64,000 nucleotides of DNA. It comes from Begonia masoniana (Eukaryota; Streptophyta; Magnoliopsida; Cucurbitales; Begoniaceae). Below, piece by piece: positions 35,222 through 47,515 of the stretch. How positions within the stretch are numbered: the first letter of the stretch is position 1; each line of letters starts with the position of its first letter. The stretch lies in the NCBI GenBank assembly GCA_022432975.1, contig CM039512.1:315511-379510 (forward strand), written 5' to 3'. Under the pieces are notes generated by a model. The model saw only the letters and a program-made list of their open reading frames with translations. It did no database searches and was not told the origin of the DNA. A program made the translations under genes and the position numbers.

Positions 35222-36585
35222 TGTAACGACCCTCATTCTATACCCTTGAATTCCCGTAAAATTTTTCATTTTATAATATTACGTAAATTCGACTTCGAAG
35301 GCTTTAAATCGAATCTAATTTATTGAAACCGTCTCGAAAATCATTTAAATAAAACCTAAAAATGCAAGGAAACAATCGGTCAATTGAATCGGGAGCAAAA
35401 TGGGCATTTCGCCCGAAAAACTTGTAGCCGATCGATCTGCCCCTTTCGGCCGATGGATCGGCTGTTGAAAAAAAAGTGGGGGCGATCGATCGCCCCCATA
35501 TCAGGCGATCGATCGCCCTTGGTGATCAATCCACCAGTCGATCGATCGCCAGTAAGAGCGATCGATCGGCTACCTCTCTGGAAAAATTTCAGAGAGTAGC
35601 CATATCTCGCCGATCAATCGCCCTCCCAGGCGATCGATCGGCGACCTCTCTGGATTTTGGAAATCCAGAGAGTGCCTTCCCTTCTCCCATTCTTTCCTTT
35701 CTCCTCTCCTGCACACAACTTCACAATTTTTCATTCTCCTTCACCAACCATCACTCATACACCAACTCAACATAAATACTCATCATCCTCATACACTTCT
35801 CTACTTTATCAATCATCCGAAAACTACCCGAAGCGTATAACAAAACGTAGCCAAATTTCATAAAAACAAACTGCGTGGATCCGTTTAAAAACTAAACAAT
35901 TCCCCCTGTTTAAAAGAAAATACCAAGCAGTTTCAGTAAAACTTCAAATCAACATTATCACTTAGACTTCACAAATTATTCATAAACCATTTTCATCGTA
36001 AGTTTCTAAGTTAATCCATCGAAATGCACTAACTATACAATTTCTACCCATCTCTAGCCCAAAATACCTTTACGCCTTCCCTCACAGGTCAAAATACGCG
36101 TCGACTGCTCAACACGCTTCCATGGGCATCCTCCTTCAATCTGTGCGTTCGTCTGGTAGAGGAACGTATTCCTCACCTGTCTCGAGGTCACCTACACCAT
36201 AAAGACACCTATGAAAATAAATCTCAATAAATTCTATGTAAATGTCTATGCATGAACATGTATATGCTATTTTCATGAAGGCCGTCCATGTCATTTCATT
36301 TATCAGTACGTGTCAGTCTTGGTTATCAGGGCCTTTTTCAGTAAGATGAATAGGGCATATCAAGCGGGTAGATAGCCCACACCATCTGAAAGGAGGGAAA
36401 CTCGCTCACAACAGAACGTCAGGTCTAAACCTCTCCCCGAATAACCACCATGCGTTGTTTATTGTGATACTTTACTTGCTTTTTTATACATTTTCATTTC
36501 GTGAAAAGATGAAAAAATTGGCAAAGGAAAGAAATTGGGTCGGTGTGGTGCGGTGGGCGCGCAACTAGCGCGCGCAGGAGGCGAG
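35222..36585 (-). repeat. Gypsy (Tekay-like) LTR, partial
   Basis: Begins TGTAACGACCC on the plus strand, which is the LTR end in minus orientation, and resembles 51,902-52,918 over most of its length (for example TCGACTTCGAAGGCTTTAAA in both). The clear match fades near 36,500, and GC-rich sequence follows up to the Sirevirus insertion point. Confidence 0.75.
35428..35672. repeat. GATCGATCGCC palindrome cluster with CTCTGGA inverted repeats
   Basis: At least six intact or near-intact palindromes (GGCGATCGATCGCC, GCGATCGATCGCC, GCGATCGATCGGC) lie in 250 bp, and the cluster ends with CTCTCTGGATTTTGG and its inverted partner AAATCCAGAGAG. Confidence 0.85.
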
Positions 36586-38924
36586 TGTAGGATCGGAATT
36601 GTCTAAGAGGGGGGGGGTGAATTAGACTTTTTAATTTTAATTTCAATTTAATCTAATTTCTCTTCTTGATTAAACTTAGTTACAGCACTAGTAATCAAAT
36701 AATGTAAAGAGAGAGAAAGAGAAATTAGACACCAGTATTTTTACGTGGTTCTGCCAAACTGCCTACGTCCACGCTCCAAGGCTCTCCCTTGAAGATTTCT
36801 TACTTCTCCTCAACGAGAAAATCTGATCGACCTTACGGGCTTCGATCCACAGCCTTTCACAATCCTGGATTGAACTTAGCGGGCGTCAATCCACTGCCTT
36901 ACAGGATATTCAAGTTTGAAATACAGAATACAATGATCTACAAGCTCTCAAAACAGAATCTCAAGTTTTGGAGTAGAGAGGTGTAGATTGAAAATTCAGA
37001 GTAATAATTTTCGCAGCTAGGGCTCAGAATTCAAAATGGCAAAAGTTCTTTCTTCGTGCTCTGAGCTCAGCTTATATACTCTGTCTTCTAATCGGCTAGG
37101 CTTCAATGCTCCCAATAATAGAAGTTTAGTTACCGTTGGAGCAGCTTCCGTACAAGTTCAGGTAGCCGTTGCCGTTTGTAGTTGCAAATCGTCGTCGCCA
37201 TTAATGTTCTGGAGTTATGGCTGAAAACGACGTCACTGTAGCTTCGCGGCTAATTTGAATTCTGGCGGAAGACAAAGCTGACTTATAGTCTTGAACCGCC
37301 AACAGAAGATGAAGCTTTAAACCCTTGAACCGCGTCGGATGATGAAGCTCTAAATGCTTGAACCGGCATCGGATGATTGAATTCATAGTTGTCTTCCCCT
37401 TTGTCATTAGTGGACCGGAGAGGCATTTTATTGAAGTCATCCGCCTTTGTCGTTTTGTGGCCGGAAGAGCATTTTATTGAAGTCATCCGCCTTTGTCGTT
37501 TTGTGGCCGGAAGAGCATTTTATTGAAGTCATCCGCCTTTGTCGTTTTGTGGCCGGAAGAGCATTTTATTGAAGTCATCCGCCTTTGTCGTTTTGTGGCC
37601 GGAAGAGCATTTTATTGAAGTCATCCGCCTTTGTCGTTTTGTGGCCGGAAGAGCATTTTATTGAAGTCATCCGCCTTTGTCGTTTTGTGGCCGGAAGAGC
37701 ATTTTATTGAAGTCATCCGCCTTTGTCGTTTTGTGGCCGGAAGAGCATTTTATTGAAGTCATCCGCCTTTGTCGTTTTGTGGCCGGAAGAGCATTTTATT
37801 GAAGTCATCCGCCTTTGTCGTTTTGTGGCCGGAAGAGCATTTTATTGAAGTCATCCGCCTTTGTCGTTTTGTGGCCGGAAGAGCATTTTATTGAAGTCAT
37901 CCGCCTTTGTCGTTTTGTGGCCGGAAGAGCATTTTATTGAAGTCATCCGCCTTTGTCGTTTTGTGGCCGGAAGAGCATTTTATTGAAGTCATCCGCCTTT
38001 GTCGTTTTGTGGCCGGAAGAGCATTTTATTGAAGTCATCCGCCTTTGTCGTTTTGTGGCCGGAAGAGCATTTTATTGAAGTCATCCGCCTTTGTCGTTTT
38101 GTGGCCGGAAGAGCATTTTATTGAAGTCATCCGCCTTTGTCGTTTTGTGGCCGGAAGAGCATTTTATTGAAGTCATCCGCCTTTGTCGTTTTGTGGCCGG
38201 AAGAGCATTTTATTGAAGTCATCCGCCTTTGTCGTTTTGTGGCCGGAAGAGCATTTTATTGAAGTCATCCGCCTTTGTCGTTTTGTGGCCGGAAGAGCAT
38301 TTTATTGAAGTCATCCGCCTTTGTCGTTTTGTGGCCGGAAGAGCATTTTATTGAAGTCATCCGCCTTTGTCGTTTTGTGGCCGGAAGAGCATTTTATTGA
38401 AGTCATCCGCCTTTGTCGTTTTGTCGTTTTGGCCGGAAGAGCATTTTATTGAAGTCATCCGCCTTTGTCGTTTTGTGGCTGGAAGAGTATTTTATTGAAG
38501 TCATCCGCCTTTGTCGTTTTGTGGCCGGAAGAGTAATTTGATTTACTCATCCGCCTTTGTCGTCTAGCGAGCGGTGGACTGATTCTTTTCGCTCATCCGC
38601 CTTTGTCTTTTAGCGAGAGGTGGAGTATTTCTTTTCGCTCATCTGCCTTTGTCTTTTAGCGAGCGGTGGAGTATTTCTTTTAAACGACTCCGCTCTTGTC
38701 GTTTTGTGACCGGTGGACTGATTCTTTTGCTTAACACATTTCAGCCCTGTACACTTAATCATATGCATTAAAAACTAAAATACCCTTTTTAAGGGTATCT
38801 TCAACAAATCTAACTCAAATGCATTTCATTAAATTCAATTAATAAACATAATCAAATTACAATATTAAGCAGACAAATTCATCATCAAAAACAAATTAAG
38901 ACTTAAACATTATTTAAGTCAACA
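36586..38924 (-). repeat. Sirevirus 3' LTR
   Basis: 2,339 bp. Differences from the 5' LTR include G-run length near 36,610, CTGCC for CGGCC near 36,750, a short deletion near 37,113, and changes just before the tandem array. The box TTTACGTGGTTC lies near 36,740. Confidence 0.93.
37441..38550. repeat. 46 bp tandem array in the Sirevirus 3' LTR
   Basis: About 24 head-to-tail copies of a 46 bp unit (CCGCCTTTGTCGTTTTGTGG, CCGGAAGAGC, ATTTTATTGAAGTCAT in order). Most are identical. The right edge decays into variants with CGAGCGGTGGA. One unit near 38,415-38,435 has a duplicated GTCGTTTT. Confidence 0.95.
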
Positions 38925-39100
38925 ATCTCCCCCTTTTTGATGATGACAACCTATCAAAATACGTATAACTCCCCCATAATCTAAGCTCCCCCATAATATA
39001 TGCATCTGATAACAAAAGAACAAACAGAGAGCATATCCAGAACTAAATCAGACAACACATTTTGCATACAACACATTTTGCATACATGTCTCCCCCATTG
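38925..39100 (-). other. Polypurine tract and repeated purine tracts of the Sirevirus
   Basis: AAAAAGGGGGAGAT on the minus strand touches the 3' LTR (38,925-38,938). Further ATGGGGGAG tracts lie at about 38,968-38,980, 38,984-38,997 and 39,086-39,100. Multiple such tracts upstream of the 3' LTR are a Sirevirus hallmark. Confidence 0.85.
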
Positions 39101-39226
39101 ACATTATCAAAAACAATAAACAGAGAAAGACAGCAGAAAACATGGCATTCAAGAATATTAAAAAGGAAAGAGTTCCTGATTCAAAATAGAGATCTATAAG
39201 GAAAATGTATACAGATAAAAACAAAA

Positions 39227-42200
39227 TTATCGTTTATTACAGGAATCTAAAAATCTCTTCCAAAAAGCATGGATAGCCCAAGAAGGCAATGTGAGTGCAG
39301 GATTGAAGTAGGCATCCACTAGAGCTTGAAGTGAAGCAAGATCACGAGGTAGAGGTGCCTGATAGATCACCAAGTCCGTACAGGTATTGGCAATGGGAAC
39401 TGGTTCTGGAGAAACCACCAGATCCTGACTTGGAGAAGGCTCGATTTGAGGAGCAGCAGGAGATTGAGGCACTTCCAGAGGAGCAATAGGAGAGGTATCC
39501 ATTGGACTGGAGGGCTCTAAGGATGGCTCCTGTACTGAGAGAGCAACAGAAGTAGAGAATGCCAGTTCAGACTCTTGTAAATCCAAAGGCATCACTCTAG
39601 AATCGGTAACAACCTCTGGTCTGGTGAAAGGAAGGAGGAGGTCTTCATATGTAGGTTCAGAAGGTCTGAGAGGAATATGAGGTGCAGGGCAGAGACCCTC
39701 AACTTTAGACTGGAGAGCCTTAAGGTCACGAGAGAAGATTTTTGTGTGCCTGTCCCATTTCTGATCCATTTGACCCCGATCCACCACAGCAGCTTCTTGC
39801 AAATCCACCTTGAGTTGATTTAACTTTGAATCGAAGTCTGTCTTTAGATTTGCAAGGCATGACTTCAGCTCAAGGTACTGTTCCTCACTGATAGATGATC
39901 TCCTCTTATAAAGGATAGGAGTGGCAGGAGTGACAGTAGGAATTGGTGAGGTCACTTGAACTGTAAGAGGTAGGGAAACTATTGGAGCAGGGAGAAGGAC
40001 TGGAGACACTGGTTGTTGAACCGAGGGAGGAAAGAGAGGTGTAGGAGTAGAAGATTGAGCAATAGGAGACAAAGGAGCATCCACATTATCCTGATCAGAC
40101 TCTTCTGCCAGGACAAGTTTTCTTTTCCTCCTTGGAACAACTTCGGCCTGAGCAGTTTCCAAAAGGGCTGCAGGCAGAGGGTGCCCAGATGAGGCAGGTG
40201 GAGGCAGCGATGGTAAAGAGGGTTGAGCTGGAGGACCATGTTTAATGATTGAGGAAATTGCCCGAAATACCGGAGAGATGGAGGGAAGAGCAGGTTGTGA
40301 AGGCAGTATGAGAGAAGGTGGAGGAGAAGGAGGTGAAGGTAGGCTAGGTGCAGAAGGGGCAGAAATAGCCTCAAATGGATGTGCAGAAGCTATTGGAGCA
40401 GGTTGGCTAATCCTTGTAGAAGGGGCACGGCGGCTGGTCACAGGTGGAGGACGTTTAGGCCGAGTGACCCTAGGACTAGGAGGGGAAAGATCAAAGGCAG
40501 GGATCTCAGAATCACCACCACCTTCATGAACAGATGATTCTGTATCCAAACTCACGTCCTGTTTGCCCTTTTTGGCAGCTTTGACCTTAGCTACCCTCTG
40601 CTTGGACTGATCCAAGACAAAAACTCCTTGACGGTTCTTCTTAATTCCCATCCTGGACAAGGTATCCTTGGAGTAATAGCTGGTATGTTTCAGACAGGTG
40701 GGATGCTCATCCTCAGGAAATTCAACCTGATTCTTCTGAAAAATCTTCATGAGTAGGAGGTTGTAGGGAAAGGATGTGGTCCCTGACGAAACACTCTGAA
40801 TCATCCTTCGCAGGATGATGTATCCAATATCTACAGGGAACTTCATATAGATGGCATAAAGTGTAACAACCCTCATACTATTCCTAATTTCCCGTACGAA
40901 ATTCTTCTTTTTCTTTTTATACTTAGCGTTTAAGTGGAAAACAATTTAAAAACAATTTAATAAAACGTTTAAAACAAATATTTAAACTAATACTTACACG
41001 AACACCTACAAAATACAACTTAACATCAAACACCCGATACTCGTACGTCTTCCGAAATACCACCCCAAAACCGACTCGAAACACAACCATAATAAAGTAC
41101 ATTTTCACGAAAATAAACTGCGTGGTTATGTTTATAAACTAAACAAACCCTCCTATTTTGAAATCAAAGAAAATACCAAGCAGTTCCAGAATACATTTCA
41201 AATAACTGATTTAACAAAACGCTTTATGAAACAGTTTGCCATAACATCTGTATATAAATCTATTTTATCCACTAACTCGAATCAAACCATCTAACATCAA
41301 TCTAAAATGTCTAACAGTACAATTATCCATCAACCCGACAATTTCCAAAACCTCTCAATACCTTTACTTACATCCCCACGGGTCAGTAAGCCCCGACTGC
41401 GCCAGCACACCACCGTAGCCATCCTTCGTCAACTGGACTCAAGCCTCAGGGGGAGGAATCTTGTCCTCACCTGGTACCTCGAAGTCTATGTCACCTACAC
41501 CATACAATACACTATGAGATGAAATCCCAGTAAGCTCTACGTAAATGCGATGCATGCTGTGCTATGAGTTCATTAAACCATGCTTTATTTTTTATCTTTC
41601 TATGCAATGCACTATAGGTGTCACCGAGATCCTATACCTTTTAACCGGAGAGAGCTCATCCAGCGGGCGGACTACTCTTTCCAGCTAGAAGAGGGGGGTA
41701 CACGCTTACATCACGTACAGCCGTGCCTGAGCCCCACCTCGCGTGACCTGTAACTGTATGCCCGAAGGCCTGTATGCCCGAAGGCCAATGCTATGCTTTA
41801 CGTTCTCTTTAAATCTCTGTGCGGAAATTCATTTTCATGCTTTTCTTTAAAACAAGTGATGCGTGGACAGTTCTCTATCATAAAGTAAACAAGCAATAAC
41901 ATGGACCATCAAGACTGTAAAAGCATAAACTATAAACTCCTAAGACCTAGCTACCCAAACCGAGCAAAACTAACTAAAGGCATCTCCAAAACTCCTCGAG
42001 ACGACATTCGACGTACGGTGTAGGCCAATCGGCCAGAGAAGAATCACGAGAACTTACCTCGTGCACGCTGCAGCTCTTGCTCCGTCCACGAGCGTTGTTC
42101 ACCTACGCAATTTTTATCAATTTGTCGTTAATACGAGCTTAAACAATAAAATGTCCAAATTTAACAAAAACCTTAACTAAGGAATTTTCCTAAAATCTTC

Positions 42201-43074
42201 ACCTAACTAATCGAAGTATTTAAACAACGATTAACGCTCGATAGTTTAAAATCACAATTAACGAGTTTTCCTAAAAACCCGAAAATTCTCAAATTTTAAC
42301 ATTTCTCACAATTCACTCTAACTCCGTCCAATAACATTCAATACGTCCTTTATATCGTTAATTACTATAAACCTATTAATTTCGGACCCTAATTTGGGTT
42401 CGGTAAAAACCGACCCGAAACTTCGAACGCGCGTAACTTTCGCGTCGGTTATCGGAATCGAACGATTCCAACGGCCACGCGCTCCTCTAATAACCTATTT
42501 TAACATGCCAAAAGGAATTTTTAAAACAATCGACCGTAGCTAGGTCAAATGCAGCAAAACCCGAACTGCCCTAACCCGGAATTTCCCCATTTTCGATTTT
42601 TCCTCAATCTTCACTCATTTCCTCGCCAATCAACCCCAATTAGCCTAAATTAATCGAAATCCCGAAACATTACACCGAAAACCGAAACCCCCAACTTTGG
42701 GGTTCCCTGTTTTCGGCCAAATTGAGCTCTCCAATGCCAGGAGATCCTCGCCGGCCATAAGCTCGGCCATTCACCGTCGAGAATGGCCAGAAACGGCCGG
42801 TGATCGGAGCTCAATGCAGCTCGTCACCTTCGGCCACAAACCGAGCAAAACAGGGAAGAAAACTCACCGATTTTTTGATCGATTCTGACGCGGGAAGGCC
42901 GAACCGAACTCTGGCTTCAGCTCGCCGGAGTCTGCTCGTCTGAACGGTGGCCGGAATCGCGTGGTCGCCGGAGTCGTCGCTCGGATTCCTCTTCGTCGCC
43001 CTCGGATGCTCGGGTCGCGGTGAAGAAAACGCAAACAACAGAATGGTTTAACCATTCTGTTGTTATAAATTATT

Positions 43075-43108
<34 letters not shown>

Positions 43109-44114
43109 TATTTTATTGAACATCACTACCTCTCGTGTTTTCAACCATTTCGAATTTCTTATTTTGCCAATAAATCCAACTTATTATCTGGGTTCTATTA
43201 AAACTGTCCGTTCGCAAATCGGACCTCGTTTACTATTTTTACTAAAACGTCCTTTATACTACGAGAAACGTAATTACTCGGAATATAGCGTTATTATTCC
43301 GAAAATTCTCGTAAATTCTTTAAAATTCTTATTATTCGTTAGGATCATGATGACACTTTCTTTTCGTAAAACGGATCTGATTTGATATATTTACAAAAAT
43401 GTCATCTAATAATATTCTCAAAAATCCGTACGAGCCGGATATTACATAAAGGATGACATGCTCCATGCTGCTAATGTCATCATAATGTCCCCCTTTAGGA
43501 ATGACATTGTAGCAGATCATTTGATGAAGCAGCCTAGCTCTAATGGTTAGATGCTTGCTTTTGAGAGGGTTTGGAATATTGCTCGGATCTAGAGCAATTT
43601 CCTTTAGGAATTGTTGGCCATCAGAAAGCTTTAGAAATGGAATTTCTTGGCCAATAGAATAGATTTTAGGGTGATTATCCAAATGGGGGGCTCCCAAAAG
43701 TTCATTGATGGATTTTGAAGTAAGCTCTATGGTTTTCCCATGCACATAGCTAGATATGATTGACTGATCAGAAGTAGCGCTAAGATTAGCATAGAACATC
43801 CTAATGGCAGAGGGAAAATAGAAGGATTCAACCTCAAACAGTCCTAGTAATCCAACATCGGCCAGGGGTGTTACTATATTTAAAGAAACAAGTTCGTCAG
43901 GAACCATACCACGACCCGGAATCAACTTTTTGTCCTTAAAGTCGCCGTGATATCGGATTTCAGCCGCTTCTGATATGAAGTAGAGTGACGGCCAACTGGT
44001 TCCCCGAGGGAACACCCGAGCCGGTCTAGGATTGGGTTTGGCTTTCTTTTTCGCAGGATCAGCACCACCCCTTGAAGAACAAGCCTCATGATCGTGTGCA
44101 AAAGCTTGGTCCAT
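39227..44114 (-). pseudogene. Sirevirus ORF in envelope position, split by a solo LTR
   Basis: The 5' part runs from ATG 44,114 to the insertion at 43,447; the 3' part resumes at 40,861 and ends at 39,227. Before the insertion these formed one frame. The first part holds a globular region (VESFYFPSAIRMFYANLS; SYVHGKTIELTSKSINELLG) resembling the Pfam family of putative plant transposon proteins (Transposase_32), which is common downstream of pol in Sireviruses. The second part is a long proline/serine-rich segment followed by a coiled-coil-like stretch (SISEEQYLELKSCLANLK). I see no clear signal peptide or transmembrane helix, so a true envelope role is doubtful. With the 2.6 kb insertion it is not functional. 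Confidence 0.75.
40862..43446 (-). repeat. Solo gypsy LTR nested in the Sirevirus, TSD taaag
   Basis: The plus strand runs from TGTAACAACCC to GGATATTACA, with taaag at 40,857-40,861 and 43,447-43,451. Its length is 2,585 bp, and it is the reverse-oriented relative of the solo LTR at 3,031-5,666. It contains a TAA microsatellite at about 43,074-43,105. The short ORFs (42,697-43,055) lie in leader-like sequence and are not genes. Confidence 0.92.
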
Positions 44115-44396
44115 TGGAGAAATTTTGGGAAGACGACCTAGAGAGCAAGGGTTGTCGATAGAGAGAAAGGGCGCGAAAGATGAAGCGTTTCGGAGAGAAA
44201 GCCAAGTTTAAACGAGAGAGAACTACGCCCGACATGCGGAAATCACACGTGTAAGATTGATATTGTCCGATTAAAGACACGTGTTGACAGATTAGAAAAT
44301 GTATCATCCGGTCAGTGGATGATGTATATCTTCCGGTGAAAAAATGAAAAAGGACCGGAGGATGTGAACAATAAAGACAGAAAAATAAAAAAAAAC

Positions 44397-47300
44397 TTAA
44401 CTTTTCTCATACTTGAGAAGACCTAATCTTATTCTAATACCACAGAATGTTTTCTCATCTAAAGGCTTTGTGAAAATATCTGCCAATTGATCTTCGGAAT
44501 TGATAAACTCTAAAGATATGTCACCTTTTTGAACATGATCACGAATGAAGTGATATCTGACATCTATGTGTTTTGTTCTAGAGTGTTGAATAGGATTTTT
44601 AGAGATGTTTATAGCACTGGTGTTATCACACCGAATAGGAATCCTATTATAAAACAGATTATAATCTTCTAGAGTCTGTTTCATCCATAACATTTGTGCA
44701 CAGCAACTGCCAGCAGCAATATATTCACTTTCAGCAGTTGATAATGCAACAGAATTCTGTTTCTTAGAATACCATGACACTAGAGACTCTCCTAAGTATT
44801 GACAAGTGCCACTGGTGCTTTTTCTAGCAATAAGACTACCAGCATAGTCAGAATCTGAATAGCCTATTAGATCAAAGGAGGTGCCCTTTGGATACCATAA
44901 TCCTAAATCTTGAGTCCCACTTAAGTATTTGAAAATTCTTTTGACAGCCGATAAGTGAGATTCCTTAGGGGCAGCCTGGAATCTAGCACACAGACAAACA
45001 CTAAAGAGTATATCTGGCCTACTAGCAGTCAGATACAACAGAGAACAATCATACCACGATATTTCTTGATATCTACACTTATACCAATTTCATCCTTGTC
45101 CAATTTAGTAGTGGTACTCATGGGAGTTTTAGAAGATTTTACAGATTCTAGACCGAATTTCTTAAGAAATTCCTTGATGTATTTTTCTTGACAGAAGAAA
45201 ATTCCATCAGGGGATTGACAGATCTGAAATCCTAAGAAAAACTTTAACTCCCCCATCATACTCATCTCGAATTCACTTTGCATGAGGGATGAAAACTCAT
45301 TACACATTTTGACATTAGTTGAGCCAAAGATAATGTCATCGACATAAATTTGAACCAACAAAATGTCCTTCTCCTTTTGCATGGTAAACAGAGTTAAATC
45401 GGAGTTACCCTTATTGAAATTCCTTTCCTCAAGGAAGTTCTTCAATCTGTCATACCAAGCTCTAGGAGCCTGCTTAAGTCCATAGAGAGCTTTCCTAAGT
45501 TTGAAGACATGGTCGGGTTTATCAAAGGCTTCAAAACCTAAAGGTTGCTCTACATAAACTTCTTCAGTTATATAACCATTTAAAAATGCACTCTTTACAT
45601 CCATTTGAAAGAGTGTGAAGTTTTTGTAGCAAGTAAAAGCTAGAAGCATTCTAATTGACTCTAATCTAGCTACAGGGGCAAAGGATTCTTCAAAATCAAT
45701 TCCCTCTTCTTGAGAGTATCCCTTAGCTACAAGTCTAGCTTTATTTCTAACTACTATCCCATTTTCATCCAATTTATTCTTATAAACCCATTTTGTTCCT
45801 ATAATTGGATGATCCTTAGGCCGTGGAACAAGTTCCCATACCTTGCTCCTTTCAAATTGATTTAGCTCCTCTTGCATAGCTAAAATCCAGTTTTCATCAC
45901 TCTCGGCCTCTTCAAACTTCTTAGGTTCTACTTGAGATATAAATGCCACATTGGCACAGAGATTCCTAAGAGAGGATCTAGTCTTAACTCCTAAAGAGGG
46001 ATCACCTAAGACCTCATCTATTGGATGATTTCTGACATATTTCCAATCTCTTGGTAAAGTAGGATTTTCATCCTTAACAGGAATTATATCAAGAGATGTT
46101 GAAGATGGTTCTAAAGATTTTTCTGCTTGAGAGGGATCTGTAGGTTTTTCTAAGGAAAGAGAGTCTAATTGACAAACTACACCATCATTCTCATCCACAT
46201 TTAATATGGGCTGAGGAGACTCATCAAAGTTGACATGAACGGATTCCTCTACTACTAGAGTTCTCCTATTGAAAACCCTATATGCTTTACTGGTCAGAGA
46301 ATAACCAAGAAAAATTCCAACATCAGATTTGGAATCGAATTTTCCTAAGTTATCCTTAGTATTGAGAATGAAGAATTTACTGCCAAAGGCTCTAAAATAC
46401 TTGACAGAAGGAGTTTTTCCACTCCAGAGCTCATATGGAGTTTTCTCTAGGATAGGTCTTATGGAGACCCGATTAAGTACATAACAGGCTGTTGCTACAG
46501 CTTCAGCCCAGAAATACTTAGGAATGGAGTTTTCATTAAGCATAGTCCTAGCAAGCTCTTGAAGGGATCTATTTTTCCGCTCAACAACACCATTTTGCTG
46601 AGGGGTACTAGGAGAAGAGAAATTGTGCTCAATTCCATATTTGAGACACAGGAGTTCAAATTTCTCATTTTCAAACTCTCCACCATGATCACTACGAATA
46701 GCAACAATGGTGAGCTCCTTTTCATTTTGAACTCCTTTCCTAAAACTAGAAAATGTGTCAAAGGTTTCATCCTTAGACTTCAGAAAATGAACCCAAGTAA
46801 ATCTAGAAAAATCATCAACAATGACAAATGCATAGAATTTTCCTCCTAGGCTGGCTATGTTGGAAGGACCGAAGAGGTCCATATGAAGGAGTTGGAGAGG
46901 CTTAGAAGTAGAAATTGCATTCTTAGATGCAAAGGAGCTTTTGATCTGCTTGCCCATTTGACAAGCTTCACAGACTTTATCCTTTTCAAAGGATATCTTA
47001 GGAATACCTCTAACTAAGTTCTCCTTAGTAATCTTAGCTAAGGTATCCATCCCTACGTGTCCTAATCTCCTATGCCAGATCCAACCGTCAATAGAAGAAT
47101 TCACAGCAAAGTATTTTTCAATACTACAATCAATATCATCAATGTCAATGACATAAATATTTTCTTTCCTAAAGCCACTAAAGAGAATTTTGCCATTTGC
47201 AGCATCTTTAATTATACATGAATCTGATTTGAATATTACTTCATAACCTTTGTCACATAATTGACTAATGCTAAGTAGATTATGTTTTAACCCATCAACT

Positions 47301-47515
47301 AATAAAGCATTTTCTATAGCAGGATTGATAGGGTTACCTATGTTACCAATGCCAACGATTTTACCTTTTTGGTTTCCACCAAAGGTAACACTTCCTTTCT
47401 TTTTGCTGACTGCAGCAAATTTAGTTGAGTCCCCCGTCATATGTCTCGAGCATCCGCTGTCGAGATACCACTGGTTTTTCCCGGGAGAGCAGTCAACCTG
47501 CAATAGAAAGTTCAA
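44397..47515 (-). pseudogene. pol: Sirevirus pol: protease, integrase, reverse transcriptase, RNase H; one frameshift
   Basis: Main frame 47,515-45,029 (828 residues). Protease is at the start ([11 protein letters not shown]). The integrase has a zinc-binding part (WHRRLGHVG then CEACQMGK, about 148-190), the first catalytic aspartate in LHMDLFGP near 213, the second in RSDHGGEF and the glutamate in NGVVERKNR. Reverse transcriptase has YVDDIIFG at about 724. A one-base deletion near 45,040 ends this frame. RNase H follows in the next frame (45,038-44,397), with SDSDYAGS, STAESEYIA and HIDVRYHFIRDHV. All catalytic residues I checked are present, so the single shift is the only obvious lesion. 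Confidence 0.93.

Noticed and set aside
36789..36986. 65-residue ORF, repeated at 49,356-49,553
   Set aside because: It is part of the Sirevirus LTR and is conserved only because the two LTRs are copies.
37441..38550. CRISPR-like regular array
   Set aside because: Units are contiguous without unique spacers, and the array lies in both LTRs of a plant retrotransposon; it is a tandem satellite.
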